The notes under the pieces are model-generated. The model did not search any database and was not told where the DNA came from. It worked only from the letters and a program-made list of their open reading frames with translations. Positions 21,513 through 32,179 of a DNA stretch of 64,000 bases are shown here, piece after piece (positions within the stretch are counted from its first letter, which is position 1; each line of letters begins with the position of its first letter). The stretch comes from Canna indica. Its lineage: Eukaryota > Streptophyta > Magnoliopsida > Zingiberales > Cannaceae. Where the stretch lies: the NCBI GenBank assembly GCA_034359265.1, contig CP136890.1, positions 30,422,501 to 30,486,500 on the forward strand, in the 5' to 3' direction. The translations under genes were made by a program, and so were the position numbers.

Positions 21513-22118
21513 TCACATGAGGCACACTTGATAAGTAGTTTCATTGTCATGATGAGAGGATGCTTCTTGAGAATTCGAGGATGACGTAGAAGCATTTGAC
21601 ATCTTCCTTGCCTTGTTTTTCAATGATGGACGATTCTTCTTGATATGCCCTTTTTCCTTGCATAAATAGCAAATCACCTTCCTCTTTTGACTTTTAGTGC
21701 TTCTTTGACTAAAAACACTTTGGGCTTCAAAAACCATGTTAGTATTGGAGGAAAGACCATTGTCATCACCACCTTCAATAAAAGTTGTTAACTCCTCAAT
21801 TTTAGCATAATCATATAAGACATTTAAGCTAGTCCAAACGTCGAATGAGGAAGTACAATGCATGACCTTTACAAAGATGTCATTTTAAGAAGAACTAAAG
21901 ATGCAATTCATATCTTTAACATTCAAATTAAACATGTGAATCTGTTCTTGGGTCCATGCATTTATGTTATCTACCTTAGGTATGATATAGTGGGTTTTCA
22001 CCATTTCATATACCCCTAAACCTTGAGTTTTCAAGAATGTGTACATTCTATGTTTCTAAACTCTAAATTTTAGACTATCAACCCTAGGAGTTGTAGATAC
22101 TACAGACTCTAGTGTCAT
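21513..22118 (-). pseudogene. Copia-type gag, minus strand (unit A)
   Basis: The ATG at 22118 opens MTLESVVST, but a stop follows in the early part (FRV then stop before KHRMYTFLKT) and another before NDIF. The frame from 21863 is open: HCTSSFDVWTSLNVLYDYAK, then a zinc-knuckle remnant CYLCKEKGHIKKNRP in which the last Cys is Arg. The unit B copy (49312-49917) has no stops. This is the older sister family of the element at 13123-21157. Confidence 0.8.
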
Positions 22119-22171
22119 TCTAATGATCGAGGCAAGATGTAGACAAGATGATAAAATCTAAATTCACGACC

Positions 22172-22184
22172 CGCTCTGATACCA
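22172..22184 (-). promoter_or_regulatory. Primer-binding site, minus strand
   Basis: The minus strand reads TGGTATCAGAGCG just after the LTR, complementary to initiator tRNA-Met, and fixes the orientation of this element as minus. Confidence 0.85.
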
Positions 22185-22186
22185 AA

Positions 22187-23327
22187 CGTAAGTCAAATGG
22201 CCTACACTAGAGCCTAAATCTGATTTTAATCATTTCTTACAACTACTTAAGCAATTCACAAATTCATCAAGATGAACAAGTGTGGAAGCAATAATCAATT
22301 ACAACACACAAGAAAACCAATGCTAACACAAGTAGATTTATTGTGGTTTGGCAACCCTGCCTACTCCACTACCTAAGCACCCCCCGCTTAGGATTTCCAA
22401 CTCTAGTTTATTAGATTAAAGTGTTCTCCTTTACAATTAGGACCTGTTCCTCGGAGAGTCTCCACTTTCACACCGAAGTCACTTCCACATCTAGAACTGT
22501 CCCTCTTCTTATCGAGAGCACTCTCCCACCTCAAATCCTAAGGACAACACAACTAATCCTAGCAAACTAGGTTTACACCAATAGATTTAAGCCTCTACAC
22601 CAAGGCAACCACCAAACTCACAATACCTACAACCTAGGTCTTCACACTTTAAAATACAAATAAATAAAGCACAAAATACAATATAAATGGAGCAAATGAA
22701 TAAACAAATAATACTTAGCTCCAAAACGAATTCCTTAGTCCTTTTGATGCCTTCGGATGGTGATGCAATGAAGAACAAAGGCTAAATCAAGGTTTCAACT
22801 AAAAACTAGGGTTTGCTCAAAGAATAGCTCAAGAAGGGTTAGCAAATATGAAGGATTGTCTCAAAGAAGCATTAGGAACATAGGAAGGCGGGTTTGAGGT
22901 CTATATATAAAGATCCCAAAGGCATGGGCGCATGTTTCGAAAACTTTCTGGAATAAATTCGTTCGATCCTCGGGCGACCATCGATCGACCGAGGATCAGT
23001 CGAGGTTCGACCGATAATTTGGTTTTGGCTTATTTTTTGCAGGTTGCTAATTTTTTGGGTTTCGGGTTTTGATTGCGGGTTTTGGGGTTTCTTTGCATCA
23101 TAATGAGGAATTTACAAGTATTCTAGACTCCCTAACGTTAAACTCTGTCTTCCGACGAAATCCCAAGAGTCGATGAACACCCATGCCAATTTTTCCAATT
23201 TTGTGATCGTGGACGTCGTGCGCAAACCAACTTGAAACCTGAAAAAAATTCTTGCTCAAACATTAGTTTCATGTTTGTTATCATTAAAACCAAGATCAAA
23301 ACCAAGGTTGAAAATCTTAGACCAATA
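22187..23327 (-). mobile_element. 5' LTR of minus-strand Copia-like element (unit A)
   Basis: Starts on the minus strand with TATTGGTCTAAG (complement at 23316-23327) and ends next to the primer-binding site. It is shorter than the other LTRs (1141 bp) and has a reduced palindrome tract near 22960-23010. Some 40 bases present in unit B near the gag end (aggggtgaatagtgtg, about 50012) are deleted here. It sits within the LINE reverse-transcriptase relic that continues at 23328. Confidence 0.8.
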
Positions 23328-24990
23328 GTTAAGACTTTGTCCTACCAAGTATTCATATTGTGAAAAAATATTCTCAATAGTTTCCAAACTCTTGTTGTTT
23401 GCTATGATAATGACAATTATATCATCAGCAAACATTAAGGTGGTTGATGGATAACTTTTTTTAAAATTTGAAATTTGTAAAAAGTTTTTTTATCAACAAA
23501 TTATTAATCAAGTGTGTAAAGGTTTGTGCGACCAGGATATAAAGGAAAGGGGAAATGAGGTCCCCTTGCCTTATTCCTTTTGTTGAAGGAAATAGTTGTG
23601 GATTTATAAGACAAGCAAATGGTGGTGTGGATATACAAGTATAAATCCAATTTATAAATTGGTATGGGAAATTGCGTAATCTTAAAAATTGAATGATGGA
23701 TTCCCATTTAAGAAGGTCTTGGGCCTTTTCGAGATCCACCTTAATGCAGGGGCGGCCCAAGAAATATTGTGGCCTAAGGCAAAATCTTAAAATGAGGCAT
23801 TTCATTTATTCAATAAATTAAATTAATATATTTTTATGTAAATTTTATTTTTTAAAACTTTTTTCAAATGAGTGTTTGAGGAGGTCAGAAATTATTTTTA
23901 TTTGGACTTGTGAATGGTTGACTACCGTTGGAGGCTTAGTCGTTGGAGTCGGTGGATATAGAGAAGACAAAGAGTTCGAAGATGGGGAAAAATTTCGTTC
24001 GAATAATCTGCAATTACTTCAGACCACATACATCTAATGGCCCCACGAATCATGATCCCCACATATCAATTCTGCTGAGGAATGTATTATTCGACGGATT
24101 TCAATTATTTGACAATTATCGAATAATACATGTCCACTATTCATCTCTTTGTAAGCTTTAATTATTTTTTTTCATTTCCTAAAAATTAAAAGTCTTCTAA
24201 AGGAGGACTATAATTTGTGAACTTAATAAGAAGGTTGTTTTTTTTTTCAGAATAAGAATGTTAAATTGAGCCTATTTAATTCCAACAAACGAAAATTAAT
24301 TGATTATGCACATAAATTCATCATCAAAAATAATTAGTAAATAATAAAATAGATCAAGAGTAATCAATGCAATACAAACAATAATTAAATTGCACCTTGA
24401 ATTAATTAATAACCAAATCATATAATATATTTGGTTAATTAATTATCTAACATTGAATTGATGCATGCATTCATCAATTCAAATGCATGAGTTGCCCATC
24501 CACATAGGCCTAAGGCAATGGCCTTAGTGGCCTAGTGGATGGGCCGACCCCACCTTAATGATAACATAAGGGGATCTGTCTTTAGAATCAAAGAAGGAGT
24601 AAGTTAATTATTGGACAATAAGGATGTTGTCATAAATACTTTTACCTTTCACAAAGGTAGATTGATCATGTAATATTATATTAGGTAAACAACTTCTAAG
24701 TCTATTGGTAATTATTTTTTAAAGAATTCTATAAGAGAGATTGATCATCTTTAACTACTTTGGGGGTTTGGCATTTTGGAATAGAAGGCTTGTCTCGCCC
24801 TGACTTTATCTTAGATTCTTAATACGTTTGTCACACCATCCCCGCAAGGATAGAGATCATCATTGTCTCGGCCGTGTTATCGAGGATTAAAAAGATTATA
24901 AAATATTGAGAGAAAGTATCTGAAATGATGGCCCAATAATGTTTTTAGAATATATTTAGTCGTAAAGCAATCATAACCATGACTTTTACC
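23328..24990 (-). pseudogene. LINE reverse-transcriptase relic, minus strand, split by hAT element
   Basis: Reading leftward from about 24990: broken frames give KSHGYDCF-type, FVKGR-like and IYDN-like blocks, a gap where the hAT element sits (23747-24552), then DLEKAQDLLKWESIIQFL, RNFPYQFINWIYTCI, the GIRQGDLISPFLYILV block and, after a frameshift, the catalytic FADD motif at 23432-23421. It is distinct from the plus-strand LINE. The LTR at 23327 interrupts its 3' side. Frameshifts and stops make it non-functional. Confidence 0.8.
23747..24552. mobile_element. hAT-type non-autonomous element, 806 bp, 8-bp TSD
   Basis: Left end CAGGGGCGGCCCA, right end complementary (tgggccgacccca read inward), with direct repeats CCTTAATG at 23739-23746 and 24553-24560. 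An 8-bp TSD and CAGGGGCGG-type ends are typical of hAT elements. The interior is AT-rich without a transposase. Unit B has the same insertion at 51567-52399, so it predates the duplication. Confidence 0.85.
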
Positions 24991-24997
24991 ATTCCCA

Positions 24998-25532
24998 TTT
25001 CTTAAAAAAATGTCAAAAATCATTGAAATTGTTTCAGCGAAGGATATCATTTTTGTTCTTGCTCAATCTAGTCTATGTGCTACTTTTAGTCGTAGTAAGT
25101 TAGCATAGACATTTGTTTGGTTTGTGACCCTTATTGTTTTTTCCTTGAATTTGGAGGGTAACAACTGTCTTTTTCTTAGCAGCAACTAACAAACGAATAT
25201 GCTTCTTGAATATTAGTTCTGATGAGGTGATTAGAAACCTCTTTTATAACAAGAACAATGACACGCTTATTGCAGTCTCAATATATGCATCAGACCATTT
25301 CAGTTCCTTAAAGTGAAGGACCACCCCAATAGAGTAAGTGCCTTGATCATTTCAGTTATTTTTTTTTGTGCCTGGCTTGGTATTATATTTTTGTCTATGT
25401 ATTGGTGACAACCTAGACTTGGGTGAATATGTGGCCTCTCATTGGATTAAGGGTGTATTTGGTTTCTCGCAATTAGAAATACATGAAATTTATAGAAAGT
25501 ATCTCAATTGATAGTCCAATAATATTTCTAGA

Positions 25533-25568
<36 letters not shown>

Positions 25569-26292
25569 TACATTCATTATGTATTTATGTGCTTAATTAT
25601 ATCTCTTAGTGTAGCTCTACAAATAGATTGATGATAACCTTCTTGATTCTTCCATAAGCAGGTAAGAAATTCAGAGTTGATCGAGATTAGCACGACGGAG
25701 TTTATGATACCATCAACATTCATCTTTCTATATTAGATCCATCTGTTCTTGACATTTAGGAATAGGACAGTTGCTGTGTGGAACTATCATGTTGAGCTTA
25801 TCACCTCTTTTGAAGACCATTTGCCGTGGCATCCCGATTATAACACCAATAACATTTACATCACGAGTGATCAAGATCTCATAATATCATATTGCAAAGC
25901 CGAAGAAGGATACGGCGATGAGGGAGAAGGTATGCATTTTTTTTCCTGTTGCTTTTTAAAGCTAATTCATTTATCATTCATAACCTTTTATTATGTCAGT
26001 CTTTGTTGTTGGTTCAATCAATATGAGCAACATTCTTACCAGGAAATGAATAGCACAAATATCAGCAAGTGATGCTGCACTGCGGATTATTCCTCGTAGA
26101 AGAGGAGAGGTCGGACGATCATCTATTAGAAGCACTGTTAGAGAAGCACTAGAAGACGTCATCGCTCTATTCTATGATGAAGATAGAAATGAAATCTGCA
26201 CAGGCAACAAGCAAGGTTTGATACATGTGTGTTCTAATTATATGTGTGGTCCAAAATTTGTAGGATAAGCATACATGTACTATAGGGATGTC
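24998..26292 (+). pseudogene. WD40-family gene, inverted partial copy (unit A, plus strand)
   Basis: Exon-like blocks: SKIIEIVSAKDIIFVLAQS at about 25013-25110; NKRICFLNISSDEVIRNLFY at about 25190-25336 with a stop at an Arg/Cys position; FLTFRNRTVAVWNYHVEL and NNIYITSDQDLIISYCKAE at about 25663-25936; SSIRSTVREALEDVIALFYD and a last blade at about 26013-26245. Introns with gt/ag-like borders remain, so this is a DNA-level copy. The first exon and the central exons are missing. It matches the minus-strand copy at 27395-28700 arm to arm. The family is, from memory, a conserved land-plant WD40/beta-propeller protein of unknown biochemical role. Confidence 0.75.
25541..25569. repeat. (AT)n microsatellite
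   Basis: A pure AT run in an intron of the plus-strand WD40 copy. The matching place in unit B (about 53747-53757) is much shorter. Confidence 0.9.
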
Positions 26293-26995
26293 TTTAAGAT
26301 CATAGATTCAATTCTTGTCATGCCACACTAACTTATTTGATGTGTATGTTTTGACCAACCTAGTGTACTTGCTTGTAATTTATATTAGGTAATATGATTG
26401 TCATGTAATGTTATTTCAAGTGTGGTAGTCTCCTTTTGATATCAGTTCAATTTAATTGGGCTATGCTATTTTTTGTTGGTGTAATATGAATTGCCTTTCA
26501 GTTCCCACCAAAAGTTATTTTGCCTGTATGAAATCAAAGGCGAATTAGGTTGAGAACCCTTGTGTTGTTGGTGTTCGCTTGAGATCAAACTCTCATACCA
26601 TATAGAAAGAGAGCTTAGAAGTAAGGACAAGTGTGATTGTTGTGTTGAATTTGCAAAGGCATGACCTATTGTGTGGAAGCGAAGAGATTGGTCTCAGACA
26701 TGATGTGCAACAAGCCCTTGTGTAGGTCAAGACCAATTACAAGCGTACAATGAAATGATGATGGTTCACTTAGTTAAGATCAAGTGTTGCTTTGTCATTC
26801 GTGTTGTTATGTTGGGTGCTTCATTTTTATCTTTGTTGAGAGGCAATAGGCAATTGGGTTCATCATGGTCTCATTTGCAACTTGTTTTTGTGAGATCTTG
26901 TCTTGTGCTCTCTTGGGTTCATTATGAGGTCATTCTTTATGAGTTGTTTACATAGTCTCATGCATATTGATTTCAATTCTTGTCCAGGACGAAAC
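26293..26995. other. Spacer between inverted WD40 copies, left part
   Basis: Low-complexity GT-rich sequence without a supported gene. It contains one copy of the 89-bp segment (about 26803-26893) that unit B has three times at 54881-55147. The plus-strand frame at 26755-26955 runs through it and looks like chance. Confidence 0.5.
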
Positions 26996-27394
26996 ATGGT
27001 TTTGTAATTTATATCATGAAGAAAAATTTGGAGGCTCAACTTTTAAGCTTACTAAACCAATTCAAGAATTTAGAATGTTTATTAATCATTGTGGTGTGAT
27101 CAATATAGGATTTGTAGGCAATCAATACACTTGTTAAACAATATGAATGATTTAGCTAAATTAAAAAACACTAAGAGTGCTTGGCAATGAAAGTACGAAT
27201 ATTGTCAATCATGCTTGGCAATCATCCCTCTCCCTTACTCATCCAGTTCTGTCTTTTTCTCAAAATTAAAAAACACTAAGAGTGCTCTTAGCCATTGGAA
27301 TAAACATGAATCAATGGAAGGTCAAACACATGCACCAAGCAACATTGAAACCCAACTTAGAATTCTCAATAATAGAAATATTCCTCTTCAAAGA
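26996..27394 (+). pseudogene. LINE endonuclease-to-RT linker fragment
   Basis: Broken frames read FRMFINHCGVINIGFVGNQY, the end of a LINE AP-endonuclease domain (C-G-hydrophobic-GFVGN), then FSKLKNTKSALSHWNKHES and an RNNRN-type helix usual between endonuclease and reverse transcriptase. Part is duplicated locally (the words KLKNTKSA recur at about 27160 and 27265). It fills the space between the inverted WD40 copies; unit B has a longer version at 55205-55840. Confidence 0.65.
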
Positions 27395-30300
27395 CATCCC
27401 TACAGTACAGGTTTGCTGGTCCTACAAATTCTGGACCACACATCTAATTAGACCATACATGTATCAAAACTTGCTTGTTGCATGTGCAGATTTCATTTCT
27501 ATCTTCATCATAGAATAGAGCGGTGACGTCTTCTAGTGCTTTTCTAACAGTGCTTCTAATAGATGATCGTCCAGTCTCACCTCTTCTACGAGGGCAAATC
27601 TGCACTGCAGCATCACTTGCGGATATCTGCGCTATACATTTCCTGGTAAGAATGTTGCTCATATTGATGGAACCAACAGCAAAGACTGACATAATAAAAG
27701 GTTAAGAATGATAAATGAATCAGCTTTAAAAAGCAACAGGAAAAAAAATTGCATACCTTCTCCCTCATCGACGTATCCTTCTTCGGCTTTGCAATATGAT
27801 ATTATGATATCTTGATCACTCGTGGTGTAAATGTTATTGGTTTTATAATCAAGATGCCACCGCAAATGGTATTCAAAAGAGGTGACAAGATCACCACGAA
27901 AGTTCCACACAGCAATTGTCTTGTTCCTAAATGTCAAGAATAGATGGTTCTCATATAGAAAGATGAATGCTGACGGTATCACAAACTCCGTCGTGCTATC
28001 CTCGGTGAACTCTGAATTTCTTACCTGCTCATGGAAGAAGGTTATCAACGATCTATTTGTAGAGCTACACTAAGAGATATAATTAAGCACATAAATATAT
28101 AATGAATGTAATATATATATAATGAATGTCTTGGTTAAGCTTACTGAATTCTACAAATATTACCAGGCCATCAATTCAGATACTTTCTATAAATTGCATG
28201 CATTTCTAATTGCGAGAAACCAAATGCACCCTTAATCAAATGAGAGGCCACATATTCACCCACACAAAAGGCACTTAGTCTATTGGAGTGGTCCTGCACT
28301 TCAAGGAACTGACATGGTCTGATGCATATACTGAGACTTTAATAAGCGAGTCATTGCTCTTGTTATAAAAAAGGCTTCTAGTCACTTCATCAGGACTAAT
28401 ATTCAAGAAGAATATTCATTTGTTAGTTGCTGCCAAGAAAAAGGTAGTTGTTACCCTTCAAATTCAAGGAAAAAACAAATGAGGTTCACAAAACAAAACA
28501 AATTTCTATACTAACTTACTACGACTAAAAGCAGCACATAGACCAGATTGAGCAAGAGCAAAAATGTTATCCTTCGCTGAAACAATTTCAATGATTTTTG
28601 ACCTCTTTTTATGAAATTGTAACTTTACAAACCAGTTATGATCATGTGTCAAACTCCTCCTGTGACAATAAAATGATGGTTTCAGTTCCACAAGAAAAAG
28701 ACATAAGTTTTAGGTGGAAACATTAGAATAAATCAAAATTATATCAACCAAAATGTTCTGTTGAAACTAAGTAAGATTAGGATATTAATTGTTAAAAAAA
28801 ATCCCTTGCTTGTGCAATGCCCAAAAAGGAAGTAATTGTTGGCCAATAAATCAAAGGATCAGGATGTGAAACAAACTAATCTTAGAAACTTCACTGATAG
28901 AATAATGGTAAAATCTACAGCGACAAAGTTCTAGTTTCACAAATTTATTTACTGAGTGCTACTAAGTTACTAACTGATACTTGGAAATACTGAATTCCGC
29001 AATTATCCATCTCCTGAAATGCACCTGAGTTTTTATTGATTGTTTACATAGTTACTTTGCAATTTAATTAACATGACAGTAAAAAAAGTAGTATCTAGAT
29101 AAGGAACAATCATAGTGTGTAATAAAGATAAGAATCAAACTAGTGAACAAAAACAATAGTGAATAAAAAAGCACAATTTGTCCAAACAATACACCAAAGT
29201 AATGTCAAGCATAGCCATATTATGAGAAAATAAAAAATGCACAAATAATTGTCAGTTCAAGCTTGCCACATATAAGTGCTCAACATACGCTGTCAGATAG
29301 CGATCATGAATTGAATTCACCAAGTTAAGGACACTTTATCATACCATTCTTCTCAAAATTTAGCACCACTGTAATAAATATATTTAGGCCAAAATGCGCA
29401 CACCATTTCTAGAGAAGAACCATATTAATAGTTATTTGATCAAGAGTAGTTATTTGTCTTACAATGTATATTTATGAATCAGGTATTTTATTAAGAATGG
29501 AGATCTTTTGGTGGTCAAAGAAACTCAGTTAAGCTAACGATGTGAAAGCCAAAAGAATAAACCAAGGATTTTGAGCAGGTTAATGAAACAGAGCCATATG
29601 CATTGTGTTAAGGACCTCTCCCTACGCAATAAAATTGTTATCAGTATTCAATTTTCTTATTTCCTTTTTACTTTTTTACGGCTTTGGAATAACTGGTATC
29701 AAAGGAGTTAATAGTCATTTGATTGTACCTTGTTACAGATGTATTTTTGAACAGAGATACATAAAGGGGAGAGTCTTATAATGGGCGGCAGCGATTATTC
29801 AAATAAAAAAGTCTCCTTCTCTAATTCTTCTGTTCTTCCCTTATCTCCTCTTTGTTCTTCTATTCTTCTCTATTTCCATTCCACTTGTGATTCATCCAAT
29901 ATTCACCATAGGCAAGAAGAAAGGAAAGAATCTACTCCAACTTGGATTGGAGGAGATACAGTTTCAAGATAAAGGGCTAGCAGAGGCAATTCAAGAAGTA
30001 TCAAGACCAAGAACAAGATCCCAATCACAGGATATCCTCCAACTTGGAGTTTCAAGATCAAGGGCTAGCGGAGGCAATTCAAGAAGTATCAAGACCAAGA
30101 ACAAGATCCCAATCTCAGGACTTGACACATAGATCATACGAGACATTAGTTCCTACTGAATGACTGCTACAAAGATAAATATGACATTCAGAAGCTGTCT
30201 ATGCATCTCTTTGCCTAGCAGAGATTTCTTAAATGAATCTTAGTAGGAAAGGGAGCATTAAAGAAATGTATAATAAATACTAACTGAATAGTGTGAAGAA

Positions 30301-31036
30301 TTCATAGCAAATCCATATATACTGCTGGAAAGTTATGAACCGGCATGCAAAACCAGCTTTTATTCATCTTCTCAACCATGAAATCCAAAACATGAAGTCA
30401 AATAAAAAAGAACTATATTTTATTGCCACTCATTTTGCTCGCATATGGTTGTCCTCTTATGTCAGATATTATCTGCAGCCCCATATTGACACGGAAAAAG
30501 GGAGAAAAACTTACCTCCCTAAGGTTACAAAGAGAAACTACACGTTGCAGGCCAACCAAGTTTCTTATGCACAAAGCTTGGCCTTCCAAAAAGGCCGCTT
30601 TGACCCAAATCCAACATTTGCAAATCGCAATCCTCGGAACAAACTTCCTTACCCTAACACCTAGTACATTTCTAGGCAGCTAGACACCCAAGGCAAAATC
30701 CAGTCCCAAATTCGAAAACTCGGTCGTCACTTTCAAAACCCTAACCAGCGAAACCCTAATTTCCAGAGGAGCGAACAAATCTGGCAAGGGGGCCACGAGA
30801 AATGCACCTGGAGCTGGATGTTCCGGATTCTCAGCCGCGACAGAGGCGCCGGCGCGAGCCATTCGGGGTAGACCGCCGATCTCGCGGCGCTGGAACTTAC
30901 GCACAGAGTTTATGCAGTCCCACTGCTTCCGACGTTTCCCGGCGGCCGAGGCGCTCGAGGGGCCGGTGTCGCAGCCCCACTTCTTGGCTGTCACGCGGCA
31001 GCGCACCCGAACGGGTGTCTTCTTGTGGTTCTCCAT
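27395..31036 (-). pseudogene. WD40-family gene, longest copy (unit A/B junction)
   Basis: Exon 1 starts at ATG 31036: MENHKKTPVRVRCRVTAKKW, then QWDCINSVRKFQRREIGG to about 30872, GC-rich. Later blocks: HKKRSKIIEIVSAKDNIFAL (about 28600-28510); FFLNISPDEVTRSLFYNKS with a stop just before (about 28436-28277); SAFIFLYENHLFLTFRN, VWNFRGDLVTSFEYHL and DQDIIISYCKAEEG (28048-27767); SINMSNILTRKCIAQIS and ALEDVTALFYDEDRNE with final HVWSN (27692-27444). Between 28277 and 28048 the central propeller exons expected for the family are missing, as in every copy here. Intron sequence is kept, so it came by DNA duplication. A transcript is possible, a full protein is not. Confidence 0.75.
29960..30130. 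repeat. 88-bp tandem duplication in pseudogene intron
   Basis: The segment gggctagcagaggcaattca (from 29974) repeats at 30062, spacing 88 bp, including the phrase aagaccaagaacaagatccc. Unit B has the same pair at 58145 and 58233. The surrounding 29690-29880 stretch, with ataaaggggag and a run of cttcttctctatt, resembles an LTR leader, but no LTR ends are seen. Confidence 0.7.
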
Positions 31037-31330
31037 CACCCCGCTCCTCGTGCCCCGCGTCGGATAGGAATTGTTGTCAGGAGAGAAAAAGATAGATAGA
31101 GAGATTAAGGGAGGAGGAGTAGGAAGGAGATCGACGAGGGTTAGGGGATTAGGGCACAGGGATGTGAAGAAATGGAGAGAGAGAGTGTGTGTGTGTTTTT
31201 GTTTTGTGAGAAGGGAAGGGATGTGAAGAAATTGGAAGATTTGGTTTTATTTTTATTTTGCAACAAAAGTATACCTCCTTAAACCGGTGCGGGGTTCGAA
31301 ATTTGAACCCGGTTACAATTAATTTTCTTA
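31037..31330 (-). promoter_or_regulatory. 5' flank and pyrimidine-rich leader of WD40 pseudogene
   Basis: Minus-strand sequence just upstream of ATG 31036 contains long CT/CA runs (complement of gagagagagtgtgtgtgt, about 31172-31190), typical of plant leader or core promoter DNA. The flank is conserved in units A and C. No clear TATA box is assigned. Confidence 0.35.
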
Positions 31331-31814
31331 GAAAAGCCGGCAGCCACAACCCAATCTAGACTGATCCGGTTTCATTGGGTCCCGATGATTTCAACGGGTA
31401 AAAAAAATATTGGATCTGGCCAAATCCGATCAAATCAATTCTTTCACAAATAATATCTATTTTTGAAAAATATCTTTTAAAAAATTAAAAAATTGATCCC
31501 GATTATAATCAATTGGCTTCAATAGAAAGTATGAGAACCCAATCCAATACCGAAGTGTTTTGCTAGGTTCGATTGTTTTAAATAGGTGTTTTAAACAGGT
31601 ATTACGAAACATTGTGTGTGATCAAATCAGATCAAAATTATTTTTTCACACATAAAATCAGAATTTTTAACTATATAAATTAAATCCAGTAATAATTATT
31701 GACCTAAAACAAGATTGACAACCCGATAAAGACCGGCCCAACTTTATTAGATCATGATATTTCAAACGGGTGTAACAAAAGATTAGGTCTGACTATACTA
31801 AATTAAATCATTTT
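31331..31814. other. AT-rich flank without genes (unit B)
   Basis: Copy of 331-800 of unit A with substitutions and small indels. No open frame or RNA gene is supported. Confidence 0.5.
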
Positions 31815-32115
31815 ACTTTGGGAAAATTATACTTTTAGTCCTCACAGTTTGCTCGAATTTTAATTTTAGTCCTCATAGTTTTAAAATTTTTGTTTTAGTC
31901 CCCATATTTTATTTTCGTTTAGGATTTGATCTCTACTGTCACATAAATCCTAAACGGAGCTGACATGGATAACAGATTTTGACTGGACATTGCTGATGTG
32001 GACATGCAGGGATCAACTTTATAAACTATGGGGACTAAAATCAAAATTTTATAAATAATGGGGACTAAAACCAAAATTCAAGTAAATTATAGGGATTAAA
32101 ATTATTTTTTTTCTT
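31815..32115. mobile_element. MITE-like inverted repeat (unit B copy)
   Basis: Same inverted repeat as 800-1105: tacttttagtcctcacagtt on the left and its imperfect complement on the right (ggactaaaa runs near 32031 and 32061). TSD not resolved. Confidence 0.5.
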
Positions 32116-32179
32116 TAAAAAAATCACAAGATATTTTTAAATTTATTTATAAATAATTATAATATTTAAAATTATTAAA

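Larger units (their letters stand above)
1..30977. repeat. Segmental repeat unit A
   Basis: First of three collinear copies of a roughly 28-31 kb block. The base at 1 corresponds to 30978 and to 59155, where the same first-exon sequence restarts. Unit A holds the full order of elements plus three LTR-type insertions missing from unit B. The left border is only the window edge; because position 1 falls inside an exon, the unit or an earlier copy probably continues to the left. Confidence 0.85.

Noticed and set aside
25663..25936. Identification of the WD40 fragment as DET1
   Set aside because: The blocks NRTVAVWNF and DQDLIISYCKA do not belong to DET1 as I know it; they fit a different conserved plant WD40-type family, so no symbol is given.
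29690..29720. tggtatcaaaggag, resembling a tRNA-Met primer-binding site
   Set aside because: Only the first eight bases match, no LTR end precedes it, and no gag follows. Kept as a possible LTR scrap but not annotated.
30335..30683. Plus-strand frames of 109 and 86 codons (also 58606-58860)
   Set aside because: They overlap each other in different frames within an intron of the minus-strand pseudogene, and the counterpart in unit B is shifted and interrupted. The minus strand here shows a donor-like ggtaagt, which fits a noncoding or small exon of the pseudogene better.
30802..31095. 97- and 102-codon plus-strand frames opposite the WD40 first exon (30802-31095, 58979-59287)
   Set aside because: They are antisense shadows of a GC-rich exon with a recognised minus-strand frame.
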